Source: Chloracidobacterium sp. (GTDB taxonomy: Bacteria; Acidobacteriota; Blastocatellia; Pyrinomonadales; Pyrinomonadaceae). Taken from it: DNA of 64,000 nucleotides. Below are positions 16,533 through 24,997 of the stretch, one piece after another. The notes beneath the pieces are model-generated. The model was not told the origin of the DNA. It saw nothing but the letters and a program-made list of their open reading frames with translations, and did no database searches. Positions within the stretch are counted from its first letter, which is position 1, and every line of letters starts with the position of its first letter. The DNA lies in the NCBI GenBank assembly GCA_016706275.1, contig JADJJY010000004.1, positions 139,387 to 203,386 of the forward strand. The letters are read 5' to 3'. A program made the translations under genes and the position numbers.

Positions 16533-16604
16533 TTGTCAGTAGTCGGTTGTCAGTTGTCGGAAAGATCCTGCAACTGACAACTGACCACCGACAACCGACA
16601 ACTA
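16532..16604. repeat. GTTGTCAGT text-like inverted repeat between rplM and rpsI
   Basis: Left arm 16532-16560 contains gttgtcagt, agtcggttgtc, agttgtcgg; right arm 16572-16604 contains aactgacaactgacc, accgacaaccgacaact. Each arm is a row of 7-base units (GTTGTCA/GTTGTCG and complements), and the two arms pair across a short loop. It leaves only 7 bases before the rpsI ATG. Confidence 0.75.
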
Positions 16605-16611
16605 CAAAGAT

Positions 16612-17004
16612 ATGGCAGACATTCAGTATTACGGCACAGGCCGCAGAAAAACTTCGACAGCACGCGTTTATCTTCGTCCGGGCAGCGGCAAGATCCTTGT
16701 CAACAAGCGCGATTTTAACTCGTATTTCCCCAACGAAGCGTTGCAGATGATCATTCGTCAGCCGCTGACTTTGACGGAAACGGTCGAGCAGTTCGACATT
16801 TTGGTAAACGTCGATGGCGGCGGACAGGCCGGACAGGCCGGTGCGGTCCGTCACGGCATTACGCGTGCCCTGATGGAATTTAACGCTGACCTGCGTCCTG
16901 CACTCAAAAAAGCAGGCCTCGTCACACGCGACCCGCGTCAGAAAGAACGTAAGAAATACGGGCAGAAAGGTGCCCGTGCGAGATTCCAGTTCTCGAAACG
17001 TTAA
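16612..17004 (+). CDS. rpsI: 30S ribosomal protein S9
   Basis: 130 residues, full length, ending in the invariant KKYGQKGARARFQFSKR tail, with YYGTGRRKTSTARVYLRPG at the N-terminus and GGGQAGQAGAVRHGITRAL in the middle. The C-terminal tail reaches the decoding centre. The gene follows rplM as usual, but its start is preceded directly by the repeat hairpin and shows no Shine-Dalgarno site, so translation probably relies on coupling or on an unusual leader. Confidence 0.97.
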   Translation: MADIQYYGTGRRKTSTARVYLRPGSGKILVNKRDFNSYFPNEALQMIIRQPLTLTETVEQFDILVNVDGGGQAGQAGAVRHGITRALMEFNADLRPALKKAGLVTRDPRQKERKKYGQKGARARFQFSKR

Positions 17005-17011
17005 TTTTATC

Positions 17012-17045
17012 GTTCAGAGTGCTCGACTTGTCGGGCACTCTGAAC
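17012..17045 (+). promoter_or_regulatory. 11-bp hairpin in the rpsI-rpsB spacer
   Basis: GTTCAGAGTGC (17012-17022) and GCACTCTGAAC (17035-17045) are perfect complements with a 12-base loop that pairs further (TCGAC/GTCGG). No T-run follows, so it is not a standard terminator. It could be a processing site or an S2-type leader element controlling rpsB, which begins 82 bases later. Confidence 0.45.
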
Positions 17046-17127
17046 TTAATCCATCGCTGCGGCTCCTTTGGTTTATCGAGCAAGACCGCGGCGAGTACAA
17101 AAACCAGTAATTTAGGAGAATAAAGTT

Positions 17128-18123
17128 TTGGCAACAGTTACGATGAAAGAACTTCTCGAAGCAGGAGTTCACTTTGGCCACCAGGTTCGCCGTTGGAACC
17201 CGAAGATGAAAGAATACATCTTTGGCGAACGCAACGGCATTTATATTATTGATCTGCAGAAAACGCAGAAGCTTTTCCGCGACGCTCTGAATTATGTGAC
17301 GGAATCGCTCACCGAGCGTCCTAAGCAGAAAGTGCTGTTTGTCGGCACCAAGCGTCAGGCTCAGGAGGCCATTAAGGAAGAGGCCGAACGCTGCGGACAG
17401 TTTTACGTCAACAACCGTTGGCTCGGCGGCTTGCTCACAAACTACGGCACCGTCCAGAAATCGATCCAAAAGCTAAAAGATATCGAAACGATGCGCGAAG
17501 ACGGCCGTTTTGAGATGCTCACTAAAAAAGAGCGTCTTGGGCTCGATCGCCAGTACGAGAGCCTGATGAAGAATCTCGCCGGCATCAAAGATATGAATGG
17601 CATGCCGGACATGATGTTTATCATCGACGTCCGCAAAGAAGATATCGCCATTAAGGAAGCAAATCGTCTCGACATCCCTATCGTCGCGGTCGTTGATACA
17701 AATTGCTCGCCTGATGGTATCGATCATGTTATTCCGGGTAACGACGACGCCTTACGTGCCATCCGTCTATTTGCTTCGCGTATCGCCGATGCGATCATTG
17801 AAGGCAAACAGGTCGGCACCGAAGGCAGCCAGATGATAGCTGAGGATACCGAAGCAGTCGAAGGCGAGGCACCAGTTGCCGAGACCGAGATCGCTCTGAC
17901 GTCAATTCCTAAGGAATACCTGAGCGAAGACGAAAAAGCTGAGATCGAGTCTGCTGAAATTCCCGAAGAAGAGGAAGAGGCTGACGATGTGGTCGAAGCC
18001 GAGGCTGAAGCTGCTCCGGAAGCTGCGGCAACCGAGGAAACAGCAGTTGCTGAGGCTCCGGCGGAAACGGCCGAGGCAACCGAAGAAAAAACGGAAGAGA
18101 GCACCGAAGCAACGGCTAGCTAA
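17128..18123 (+). CDS. rpsB: 30S ribosomal protein S2 with long acidic tail
   Basis: 331 residues from a TTG start at 17128, supported by AGGAG 9 bases upstream. S2 core (1-235): MKELLEAGVHFGHQVRRWNP, RNGIYIIDLQKT, NNRWLGGLLTNYGT, VVDTNCSPDGIDHVIPGNDDA. The last about 95 residues are rich in Ala and Glu (EEEEEADDVVEAEAEAA), a strongly acidic extension absent in E. coli S2. The core belongs to the small subunit head and recruits S1. The tail is likely disordered; its role is unknown. The window's L9, L25 and S6 also have acidic tails. Confidence 0.96.
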   Translation: MATVTMKELLEAGVHFGHQVRRWNPKMKEYIFGERNGIYIIDLQKTQKLFRDALNYVTESLTERPKQKVLFVGTKRQAQEAIKEEAERCGQFYVNNRWLGGLLTNYGTVQKSIQKLKDIETMREDGRFEMLTKKERLGLDRQYESLMKNLAGIKDMNGMPDMMFIIDVRKEDIAIKEANRLDIPIVAVVDTNCSPDGIDHVIPGNDDALRAIRLFASRIADAIIEGKQVGTEGSQMIAEDTEAVEGEAPVAETEIALTSIPKEYLSEDEKAEIESAEIPEEEEEADDVVEAEAEAAPEAAATEETAVAEAPAETAEATEEKTEESTEATAS

Positions 18124-18143
18124 GCACATTTTTTATTTTTTCG

Positions 18144-18189
18144 AAGCGTGGCTCGTTTTCCGATGACGGTAAATTGGCTACGCTTTTTT
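18144..18189 (+). terminator. Terminator-like hairpin between rpsB and tsf
   Basis: AAGCGTGGC (18144-18152) pairs with GCTACGCTT (18177-18185, one G-U pair), followed by a run of six T. It may be a partial terminator or attenuator that lowers tsf-pyrH-frr expression relative to the upstream ribosomal genes. Confidence 0.55.
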
Positions 18190-18227
18190 ATAGACAGAAA
18201 TTATTTTTATCGTTTTGGAGTTAAGTT

Positions 18228-18890
18228 ATGGCAGAAGTAACAGCAAGTGCAGTAAAATCACTGCGTGAAAAATCGGGTGCGGGTATGGTCGATTGTAAAA
18301 ACGCCCTCGTCGAAGCAAATGGCGACGAGAACGCGGCAATGGATCTGCTCCGCAAAAAAGGTATGGCACAGGCCGGCAAAAAAGCCGGACGCGTGACCGC
18401 TGAGGGTGCGGTCGGTTCGTACATCCACATGGGCGGCAAGGTCGGCGTGCTCGTCGAGATCAACTGCGAGAGCGATTTTGTTTCACGCGGCGAAGAGTTT
18501 CAACAGCTGGTCAAAGACGTTGCGATGCACATCGCTGCGACCGATCCGCGATACACTAATCGCGAAGACGTACCAGCCGGCGACCTCGACAAAGAGCGTG
18601 AGATCCTGATGGAACAGCTCAAAAATGACCCGAAAAACGCCGGTAAGCCGGACGAAGTTTTAACAAAGATCATCGAGGGCCGTCTCAACAAGTTCTATGA
18701 AGACAACGTCTTGGTCGATCAGCCTTTCGTCAAAGATCCGTCGAAGACCGTCGGTGAGCTTGTGACCGAAAAGGTTTCGTCGATCAAAGAAAACATCTCG
18801 ATCCGCCGCTTTTCGCGCTATAAAATGGGCGAAGGCATCGAAAAGAAAGCCGACGATTTCGCCGCCGAAGTCGCATCGATGGTTGGTTAG
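18228..18890 (+). CDS. tsf: Elongation factor Ts
   Basis: 220 residues. UBA-like N-terminal domain (VKSLREKSGAGMVDCKNALV) and the EF-Tu contact region (ESDFVSRGEEFQQLVKDVAMH); the C-terminal KENISIRRFSRYKMGEGIEK completes it. It exchanges GDP for GTP on EF-Tu. It is the shorter form with one dimerisation subdomain compared with the 283-residue E. coli protein. GGAG lies 8 bases before the ATG. Between its stop and pyrH the DNA is a text-like inverted repeat. Confidence 0.97.
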   Translation: MAEVTASAVKSLREKSGAGMVDCKNALVEANGDENAAMDLLRKKGMAQAGKKAGRVTAEGAVGSYIHMGGKVGVLVEINCESDFVSRGEEFQQLVKDVAMHIAATDPRYTNREDVPAGDLDKEREILMEQLKNDPKNAGKPDEVLTKIIEGRLNKFYEDNVLVDQPFVKDPSKTVGELVTEKVSSIKENISIRRFSRYKMGEGIEKKADDFAAEVASMVG

Positions 18891-18979
18891 TTCGTTGAGT
18901 TCAGTGAGTTAATTGAGTTTATTGAGTCGTGAGAGTATTATTTCAACGAACTCAGTGAACTCAACAAACTCAATAAACT
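18891..18979. repeat. GAGTTCAGTGAGTT text-like inverted repeat between tsf and pyrH
   Basis: Left arm (18891-18926) contains gttgagttcagtgagtt, aattgagtttattgagt; right arm (18942-18979) contains aacgaactcagtgaactc, aacaaactcaataaact. The arms pair over most of their length. It ends two bases before the pyrH ATG, so pyrH has no Shine-Dalgarno site outside the hairpin. Confidence 0.78.
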
Positions 18980-18980
18980 A

Positions 18981-19709
18981 ATGGTAACTCCAGTTTTCAA
19001 ACGCATCTTGCTCAAACTATCAGGCGAAGCCCTGATGGGCGATCAGAATTACGGCATCGATACAAAGGTCGCCGAAGCTCTGGCGCAGGAGATCAAGACC
19101 GTTTATGATCTCGGCGTTGAGATCGCAATCGTGGTCGGCGGCGGTAATATCTTTCGCGGCGTTTCGGAGTCGGCGGGCAACATGGACCGTGCGGCGGCCG
19201 ATTATATCGGCATGCTGGCGACGATCATGAATGCCGTCGTGTTGCAGGATGCTTTGGAAAAGGCTGGTGTTTACACGCGGGCGATGTCCGCTCTCGACAT
19301 TCCCCAGCTCGCGGAGCCGTTTATCCGCAGGCGTGCGATCCGCCATCTTGAGAAAAAGCGTGTGGTTATCTTTGCCGCCGGTACAGGTAATCCGTTCTTT
19401 ACGACCGACTCGGCCGCGGCACTGCGTGCGGCTGAGATGAAGGTCGATGTCATCTTTAAGGCGACAAAAGTTGACGGTATTTACGATTCCGACCCGGTCA
19501 AAAACCCTGATGCTGTGCGGTTTGATACCATCACGTATCAGGAAGTTTTAGAAAAACAGCTAAAGGTAATGGACGCCTCGGCGATCTCGCTCTGCATGGA
19601 CAACGACCTGCCGATCATGGTCTTTAATATGCGCCAGTCGGGCAACATCGTCAAAGCCGTCGGCGGCGATCTCTCGATCGGAACGCTTGTTTCGAATAAA
19701 AAAAATTAG
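18981..19709 (+). CDS. pyrH: UMP kinase
   Basis: 242 residues: LLKLSGEALMGDQNYGID, VVGGGNIFRGV, DRAAADYIGMLATIMNA, and the nucleotide site KATKVDGIYDSDPVKNPDA. It phosphorylates UMP to UDP in the cytoplasm. Bacterial UMP kinase is a hexamer regulated by GTP and UTP. The gene order tsf-pyrH-frr is conserved. Its start is immediately after a repeat hairpin, which suggests translation by coupling or without a ribosome binding site. Confidence 0.97.
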   Translation: MVTPVFKRILLKLSGEALMGDQNYGIDTKVAEALAQEIKTVYDLGVEIAIVVGGGNIFRGVSESAGNMDRAAADYIGMLATIMNAVVLQDALEKAGVYTRAMSALDIPQLAEPFIRRRAIRHLEKKRVVIFAAGTGNPFFTTDSAAALRAAEMKVDVIFKATKVDGIYDSDPVKNPDAVRFDTITYQEVLEKQLKVMDASAISLCMDNDLPIMVFNMRQSGNIVKAVGGDLSIGTLVSNKKN

Positions 19710-19784
19710 TAAATTGTGAATCGTAAATGGTAAATAGAAAGACAAAGCTCTTTTCTTAAAACTATTCACTATTCACTGTTCACC
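19710..19784. repeat. GTGAATAGTGAATAG text-like inverted repeat between pyrH and frr
   Basis: Left arm gtgaatcgtaaatggtaaat (19716 onward) is an imperfect inverted copy of right arm ctattcactattcactgttc (19762 onward). The arms are made of 7-base units (GTGAATA-like). The frr ATG follows 7 bases later without a clear ribosome binding site. Confidence 0.75.
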
Positions 19785-19790
19785 AACTTT

Positions 19791-20351
19791 ATGAGCGTAC
19801 AAGACATCATCAAAGAAACCGGTCCAAAAATGGACCACGTCGTCGAGGATTTCAAACGAAAGCTGTCCAACATTCGCACCGGGCGTGCGACCGCCGGGCT
19901 GCTTGACGTTATTTCGGTCGATTATTACGGCACACCGACGCCGCTCAACCAGATGGCGTCCATCACCGTGCCCGAGGCTCAGACCATAATGGTCCAGCCG
20001 TGGGACGCGACCGCAATGCCCGCTATCGAAAAAGCGATCATGGCCGCAAACCTCGGTTTTAACCCGTCAAACGACGGCAAGATCATCCGCCTGACCGTTC
20101 CCGCTCTCAACGAAGAGCGTCGCCGTCAGTTTGCAAAACAAGTGCACGAGATCGCCGAAGAACACCGCATCGCCATCCGCAACGTCCGCCAGCGTTCAAA
20201 CGACACGCTCAAGAAGATGCTCAAGGACAAAGAGATCTCCGAAGACGACGAACGCGGCGGCCTCGACGACGTCCAAAAACTAACAAACACCTACATCGCC
20301 AAGATCGACGAGCTCAGCAAAAACAAAGAACACGAGATAATGAGTGTCTAG
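19791..20351 (+). CDS. frr: Ribosome recycling factor
   Basis: 186 residues, normal family length. Motifs: FKRKLSNIRTGRATAGLLD, YYGTPTPLNQMASITVPEAQ, NLGFNPSNDGKIIRLTVPAL and LNEERRRQFAKQVHEIAEEH. Together with EF-G it splits the post-termination ribosome. It is the last gene of the operon and is followed 20 bases later by a strong intrinsic terminator. Confidence 0.97.
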   Translation: MSVQDIIKETGPKMDHVVEDFKRKLSNIRTGRATAGLLDVISVDYYGTPTPLNQMASITVPEAQTIMVQPWDATAMPAIEKAIMAANLGFNPSNDGKIIRLTVPALNEERRRQFAKQVHEIAEEHRIAIRNVRQRSNDTLKKMLKDKEISEDDERGGLDDVQKLTNTYIAKIDELSKNKEHEIMSV

Positions 20352-20370
20352 ACTCTGACGAATAGTTCAA

Positions 20371-20405
20371 AAAAGCCGCAAGCGTAATGCTTGCGGCTTT
20401 TTCTT
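20371..20405 (+). terminator. Intrinsic terminator after frr
   Basis: GCCGCAAGC (20375-20383), loop gtaat, GCTTGCGGC (20389-20397), then five T and with A4 on the left side. A perfect 9-bp stem; being flanked by A and T runs it could serve both the frr transcript and the convergent aminotransferase gene. Confidence 0.9.
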
Positions 20406-20434
20406 TTCACGTGTCACTCGTCCCTCGTCAATTG

Positions 20435-21676
20435 TTAGCAAATAACGGCCCCGCTCGAAACCTCCCCCAAATGCGTTCCGATTCGGTGTTTACCGGTCAT
20501 CAGAGCGATGCCGTCAAATGCACGTTTTAATGTCGGTTCGTCGGCGAGATAGACGATGCGGAAATAGCCTTCGTCGGGCCGCGTGCCAAAGCCGGAGCCG
20601 TGTACGGCCAGCACGCCGCTTTGCTGCAGCAGATCGATGACAAACTGTTCGTCGGTACGTCCGCCCAGATCCGCGACCTTTACCATCAGGTAAAACGCCG
20701 ATTGTGGCACCGTGCTCGAAATGCCGTCTGTTTCCAAGACCATCCTGACCGCTAGGTCTCGCCGCGACCTCATCTGCTCGATAAACGCTTCGATATCGCT
20801 GTTTTCGCCCGTCAGAGCCGGACGGACGGCGTATTGAGCGGGCGTCGGCGAGCAAAGCCTGCCGCTTGCGAGGCGGTGAATGGCTTCGATCAGGCGGGTG
20901 ATCTTTGCCGTGTTCGCAAACCGCATCCAGCCGATCCGCCAGCCCGACAGCATATGCGTTTTAGACAAACTCTCAAGCGTAATGACCGGAACGTCCACCC
21001 CCTTCGCCAAAACCGAAGCCGGTGTCGGCGCCGTCTCAAAACAAAGATCGCGATAGACCTCATCAGAGATCACGACAAGGTTATTTTCCTCAGCGATCTG
21101 CAAAAACTCTGTCGTCGTCGCATCCGCAGTGATCGCACCGGTCGGATTGTTAGGGTTTATCAGCACGACCGCCCGTGTTCGAGGACTAACGAGTGACCTA
21201 ACTTCGTCGATATCCGGCTGCCAGTTATCCGCGTCATTGAGCCGGTAATATCGCGGTACCGCACCGAGTTTATTAAGTATCGCATCGTAAAGCGGATAAC
21301 CCGGAGCCGGCATCAAAACCTCATCGCCTTCGTTCAGCAACGCTGTAAGCACAAGATCGGCGGCCTCGGACGCACCTGACGTCAAAACAACATCGTCCGG
21401 CGAGATATTGTCACCAGTGGCATTTGCATAGATAGAAACGGCTTCGCGGGCTTCGAACAACCCGGCCGACGACGCATATCCGGTAAACCCGTCCCGCAAG
21501 GCCCGCACCACCGGGTCGATGACATATTCCGGCGGCTTAAAACCAAACGTCTGCGGGTCGCCGATATTGAGCGAAACGATGTCGCGGCCCTGCTTTCGCA
21601 GGACATCTGCGGCGGCAACGACATTTCTAATTGCGTAACGAAAATTTGAGGTCCGGTCGGACGCTGAGATGTACAT
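20435..21676 (-). CDS. PLP-dependent aminotransferase (class I, AlaA/AspC-like)
   Basis: 413 residues from the ATG at 21676; an upstream in-frame ATG (21751) is rejected because it would overlap the divergent gene and adds no conserved sequence. Fold-type I features: DVVLTSGASEAADLVLTALL, PGYPLYDAI, NPNNPTGAI and the PLP-lysine motif SLSKTHMLSGWRIGW. Closest in feel to alanine/aspartate aminotransferases of the AlaA group (N-terminus with FRYAIRNVV). It moves amino groups between amino acids and 2-oxo acids; the exact substrate cannot be read from sequence. Confidence 0.88.
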   Translation of the reverse strand: MYISASDRTSNFRYAIRNVVAAADVLRKQGRDIVSLNIGDPQTFGFKPPEYVIDPVVRALRDGFTGYASSAGLFEAREAVSIYANATGDNISPDDVVLTSGASEAADLVLTALLNEGDEVLMPAPGYPLYDAILNKLGAVPRYYRLNDADNWQPDIDEVRSLVSPRTRAVVLINPNNPTGAITADATTTEFLQIAEENNLVVISDEVYRDLCFETAPTPASVLAKGVDVPVITLESLSKTHMLSGWRIGWMRFANTAKITRLIEAIHRLASGRLCSPTPAQYAVRPALTGENSDIEAFIEQMRSRRDLAVRMVLETDGISSTVPQSAFYLMVKVADLGGRTDEQFVIDLLQQSGVLAVHGSGFGTRPDEGYFRIVYLADEPTLKRAFDGIALMTGKHRIGTHLGEVSSGAVIC

Positions 21677-21836
21677 AAAAAAAGACCTAAAGCTCTCTAT
21701 ATCGTAACAATTTTGAGATATTGTGTGCATCGCCGACAGCGCTATTTTCATCTCTGCTGCGTGTATTATTTACCGCTTTCTATCGTTCCTGATTTGGAGT
21801 ATATTTATTGAAATCTGTCGCCGTTTTGATAACTCT

Positions 21837-24539
21837 ATGAAGCCCATTATCCGTCCGGTCGTATCGCTAGTTTTACTGTTCGTTTTCGTGTCAAATACCA
21901 TCCCCTGCGGGCCGGGTTATATCACGCCGTTATTCGATACGTCGTCGGCACCCGAAAATCCGTACACCGATTACGCGTCCGGACGGCTTGGGATAGTAAA
22001 ACCTTCGTTTCACCGCTCAGTGCTGATCGCCGCCTATAAACACATCGCCGGCAACGGCCTAAACGCCGCCGAACAGCAAGCGATGATCGAGGTCTGGAAG
22101 GCCGAGATCGATAACAAAGATTTCGCCGACGACACCATCGACGCTGCCGTCAAAGCCTGGGTCGAACGCCGAAAAGAGGTCGTCGGCAAAGAAGAGAAAA
22201 CACCGGATATCTACGTTGAGCGTTCGTACGGCGGATACGATTTTTTTCCAAACTGCACGAAGAACGCATTTGAAACGGCGGCCGAAACGCTCTCAGACCG
22301 CACAACCGCCCACGGCCCCAGCGACACTAACGTTCAAAATTGGGTGCGGGCACAAGATCAGGTCTTTCAAAACTGCGCCAGCGGCAAACAGCAGCCCGAC
22401 GACACCGCTCCCGGAGCCCCGGACTGGCTGCAAAAAGATCGTGCCTACCAAAAGGCCGCCGCTGAGTTTTATTCGCTCGATTACGAATCCGCCAAAAAAC
22501 ATTTTGCCGAGATCGCTCAAGACACCGAATCGCCCTGGGCCGAAACCGCCGATTACCTAGTTGCCCGAACACTCATCCGTCAGGCGAGCCTCTCTAAATC
22601 AAAGGAAAAAGCTGCAGAATACTACGCCGCCGCCGAGTTACGCCTCGAAGGTTTTGTCTCCCGCACCGGTAAATTCACGCCGTCATCGGAACGAATGCTG
22701 GGCCTCGTAAAGTTTCGTACTCGTCCAAAGGAACGCGTCAGCGAGCTTGCCAAGCAGATCAGCTTTTACGCCGGCAATGAAAATTTTCGCCAAAACATTA
22801 TCGATTACACATGGCTGCTCGATAAGTTTGAAAACGAAGTTTTGCTCGCGGAAGAAAAGCGAAAACTTGAGGAACAGGTCAGCAAATTGCCGCCGTGCAC
22901 AGCAGGCGTAACGGCAAATTGCCGCTCTGCCAATACAGCGGCAAATACCGAGACGAACACGTCGGACACATCTAACAGCAATAAAAAGAATGACGAAGAT
23001 CTTGAGATAAACGTATTTTCACCGACCGGCGATAAATCTTGGACTATTACGGTCAAAGCCGATGCGACGGATGCCGACGCTGTTGCCGAAGCCGAACGCG
23101 TCATCGGATCTAAGATCACCGACGAGATGCGTAAACAGGTTCGCGAAATGCGTCAGAGTGCGTATGCTAACAGATTCAAAGACAATCAGGGCCCGGCGTA
23201 CGAGGGCGGATATTGGGGCGAGATCAAATTCACGCCGACGCTCTTGCCCGCCTTTCTCAAACAGGACGAACTGACCGATTGGCTCTACACATACCAAATG
23301 CAGGGGGCCGAGGCGTATCTCTACGCCCTGTCAAAGTATAAGGCAACAAGCTCCGAACTGTGGCTGATGACCGCACTGTCAAAGGCCGAAAAAAGCTCGA
23401 CCGAGCTTCCCCGCTTGATCCAAGCTGCAAATGAGACCGGGCGTTCGTCGCCGGGTTATCCGACCATCGCGTATCACACCGCCCGCATCCTGCTTGAACA
23501 AAACAAACAGGCTGACGCCCGCAAGATCATCAACGAAATGCTCGAAACCGGCGATCAGATACCGATCTCGGCCCGCAATTCATTTCTCGGCCTCAAGCTC
23601 AAAACCGTCGAATCTATGGACGAGTATCTGACCTACAGCCTTCGTAAGCCTTTCGGGTTTGATTTTGACGGCGACGTTGGATCAGTTGATGACATCATCG
23701 CCGAGCAGAAAAAATGGTACGACCCAGAATATAACAAAGAGGGACGGGAGGCTTATGAAAAAGAGGTCGAGGATCGTTACAAGTCCGAACGGCTCTGGCA
23801 AAGCAGGATGATGTTTGACTCGGATACCATCGAGTCGTTTAACCAGCTATTTCCGACCGCGATGCTGATCGAGGTTGAAAAGTCGCCGGCATTGCCCGAA
23901 TATTTGCGCGAACGGTTCGTGATGTCTATATGGGTGCGGGCCTATCTGCTCAAAGACGCTGCCACGCTGCAAAAAATGACGCCCGAGTTGATAAAGTATC
24001 AGCCCGATTTTGAAGCTCCGCTCGCAAAGGCCTCAGCCGCCAAAACCGAAGCCGCGCGAGAGTCCGCATTGCTTTATTTTGTGTTAAAAAATCCAATTCT
24101 GACGCCGTATCTCGAAGATGGCCTGGGCAAGAGCGATAACGAGCAGGGTCAGTGGGATTCGAACGATTGGTGGTGTGCACCGTACGACACGACCTATGAC
24201 GACGCGACGAGTAGCGAGGTGCCAAAACCTTTGCCAAAACGCCCGCCGTTCCTGACAGCCGCCCAAACACAGACGGCACAGTCAGAACGAAAGAAACTGC
24301 GTGACATGGGCGACGCTCCAAAATATCTGGCGGAACGCGTGATGGAATGGGCAAAGAAATCCCCGACTGACAAACGCGTCCCGGAGGCTCTGTTTATCGT
24401 GATCGGGGCAAATGGCTGGACAAAATACGGCTGCGGCAATGACGAAGATATCCGCGAAGAGTATGCCAAATATCTAAAGACACGCTATCCGAACAGCCCT
24501 TGGACCGCCAAGCTGATCGAAGAAGAAAAGGGGCAATAG
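21837..24539 (+). CDS. Large secreted protein with helical repeats, unknown function
   Basis: 900 residues from the ATG at 21837 (in-frame start codons upstream would enter the divergent gene's promoter). A signal peptide (SLVLLFVFVSNTIPCGPG) with a Cys at the expected cleavage point suggests a lipoprotein or exported protein. The body is mostly helical, with TPR/Sel1-like repeats (AAAEFYSLDYESAKKHFAEI, ARTLIRQASLSKSKEKAAEY, ARILLEQNKQADARKIINEM) and a Thr/Asn-rich linker near residue 395. The C-terminus ends in KYLKTRYPNSPWTAKLIEEE. I do not know a named family; it resembles exported TPR proteins with a CGPG start seen in environmental bacteria. It shares a spacer with the divergent aminotransferase. 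Confidence 0.75.
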   Translation: MKPIIRPVVSLVLLFVFVSNTIPCGPGYITPLFDTSSAPENPYTDYASGRLGIVKPSFHRSVLIAAYKHIAGNGLNAAEQQAMIEVWKAEIDNKDFADDTIDAAVKAWVERRKEVVGKEEKTPDIYVERSYGGYDFFPNCTKNAFETAAETLSDRTTAHGPSDTNVQNWVRAQDQVFQNCASGKQQPDDTAPGAPDWLQKDRAYQKAAAEFYSLDYESAKKHFAEIAQDTESPWAETADYLVARTLIRQASLSKSKEKAAEYYAAAELRLEGFVSRTGKFTPSSERMLGLVKFRTRPKERVSELAKQISFYAGNENFRQNIIDYTWLLDKFENEVLLAEEKRKLEEQVSKLPPCTAGVTANCRSANTAANTETNTSDTSNSNKKNDEDLEINVFSPTGDKSWTITVKADATDADAVAEAERVIGSKITDEMRKQVREMRQSAYANRFKDNQGPAYEGGYWGEIKFTPTLLPAFLKQDELTDWLYTYQMQGAEAYLYALSKYKATSSELWLMTALSKAEKSSTELPRLIQAANETGRSSPGYPTIAYHTARILLEQNKQADARKIINEMLETGDQIPISARNSFLGLKLKTVESMDEYLTYSLRKPFGFDFDGDVGSVDDIIAEQKKWYDPEYNKEGREAYEKEVEDRYKSERLWQSRMMFDSDTIESFNQLFPTAMLIEVEKSPALPEYLRERFVMSIWVRAYLLKDAATLQKMTPELIKYQPDFEAPLAKASAAKTEAARESALLYFVLKNPILTPYLEDGLGKSDNEQGQWDSNDWWCAPYDTTYDDATSSEVPKPLPKRPPFLTAAQTQTAQSERKKLRDMGDAPKYLAERVMEWAKKSPTDKRVPEALFIVIGANGWTKYGCGNDEDIREEYAKYLKTRYPNSPWTAKLIEEEKGQ

Positions 24540-24555
24540 CGGTTATTGATCCTCG

Positions 24556-24963
24556 CTATTGACCTTTCTTTTTCTGTTCTTCGGCTTTGTATTTTTCGAG
24601 CTCAGCCTTAAATTGGCGGCAGGTCTTAGCAAGATCTGCCGTTCCGTTTTTGTTCTTATTTTTTTCGACACTTTCCTTTATCGATTCTTTGATCTTGTTT
24701 AAGAACGTGGCCTTTATCGCCTTGGTGACAAAGTTGTCGTCGGGATTATTCGCCTCGGCGGCGAGCATATTCATCACCTCGTCGCACTCCGGCACGCCCG
24801 TCGTCTCTTCGCCGACAACCGTGTCGACACCTTTATCGGTCAGCGTTTTATTTGACGCTGTATTGGTTTTTGTCTTGTCCGAAAATGGATTGATCGAACC
24901 GCAACCCAAAACAACGAGCGTTAACAATATTAATGCAGACGAAGCTAGAAATAGATTTTTCAT
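24556..24963 (-). CDS. Small lipoprotein, unknown function
   Basis: 135 residues from the ATG at 24963. The start has a short charged end, a hydrophobic core (LFLASSALILLTLVVLG) and lipobox VLGC, so it is likely attached to a membrane by lipid. The rest is charged and helical (KESIKESVEKNKNKNGTADL, KAELEKYKAEEQKKK). It follows the helicase stop by 34 bases on the same strand, so it may be read from the same transcript. No family is recognised. Confidence 0.72.
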   Translation of the reverse strand: MKNLFLASSALILLTLVVLGCGSINPFSDKTKTNTASNKTLTDKGVDTVVGEETTGVPECDEVMNMLAAEANNPDDNFVTKAIKATFLNKIKESIKESVEKNKNKNGTADLAKTCRQFKAELEKYKAEEQKKKGQ

Positions 24964-24997
24964 ATCTGACAGGATACGCGATTTTGTGCGAAGCTGT

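Noticed and set aside
16532..16604. CRISPR array in the text-like repeats
   Set aside because: Units are 7 bases, contiguous without spacers and inverted around a loop; no cas genes are present.
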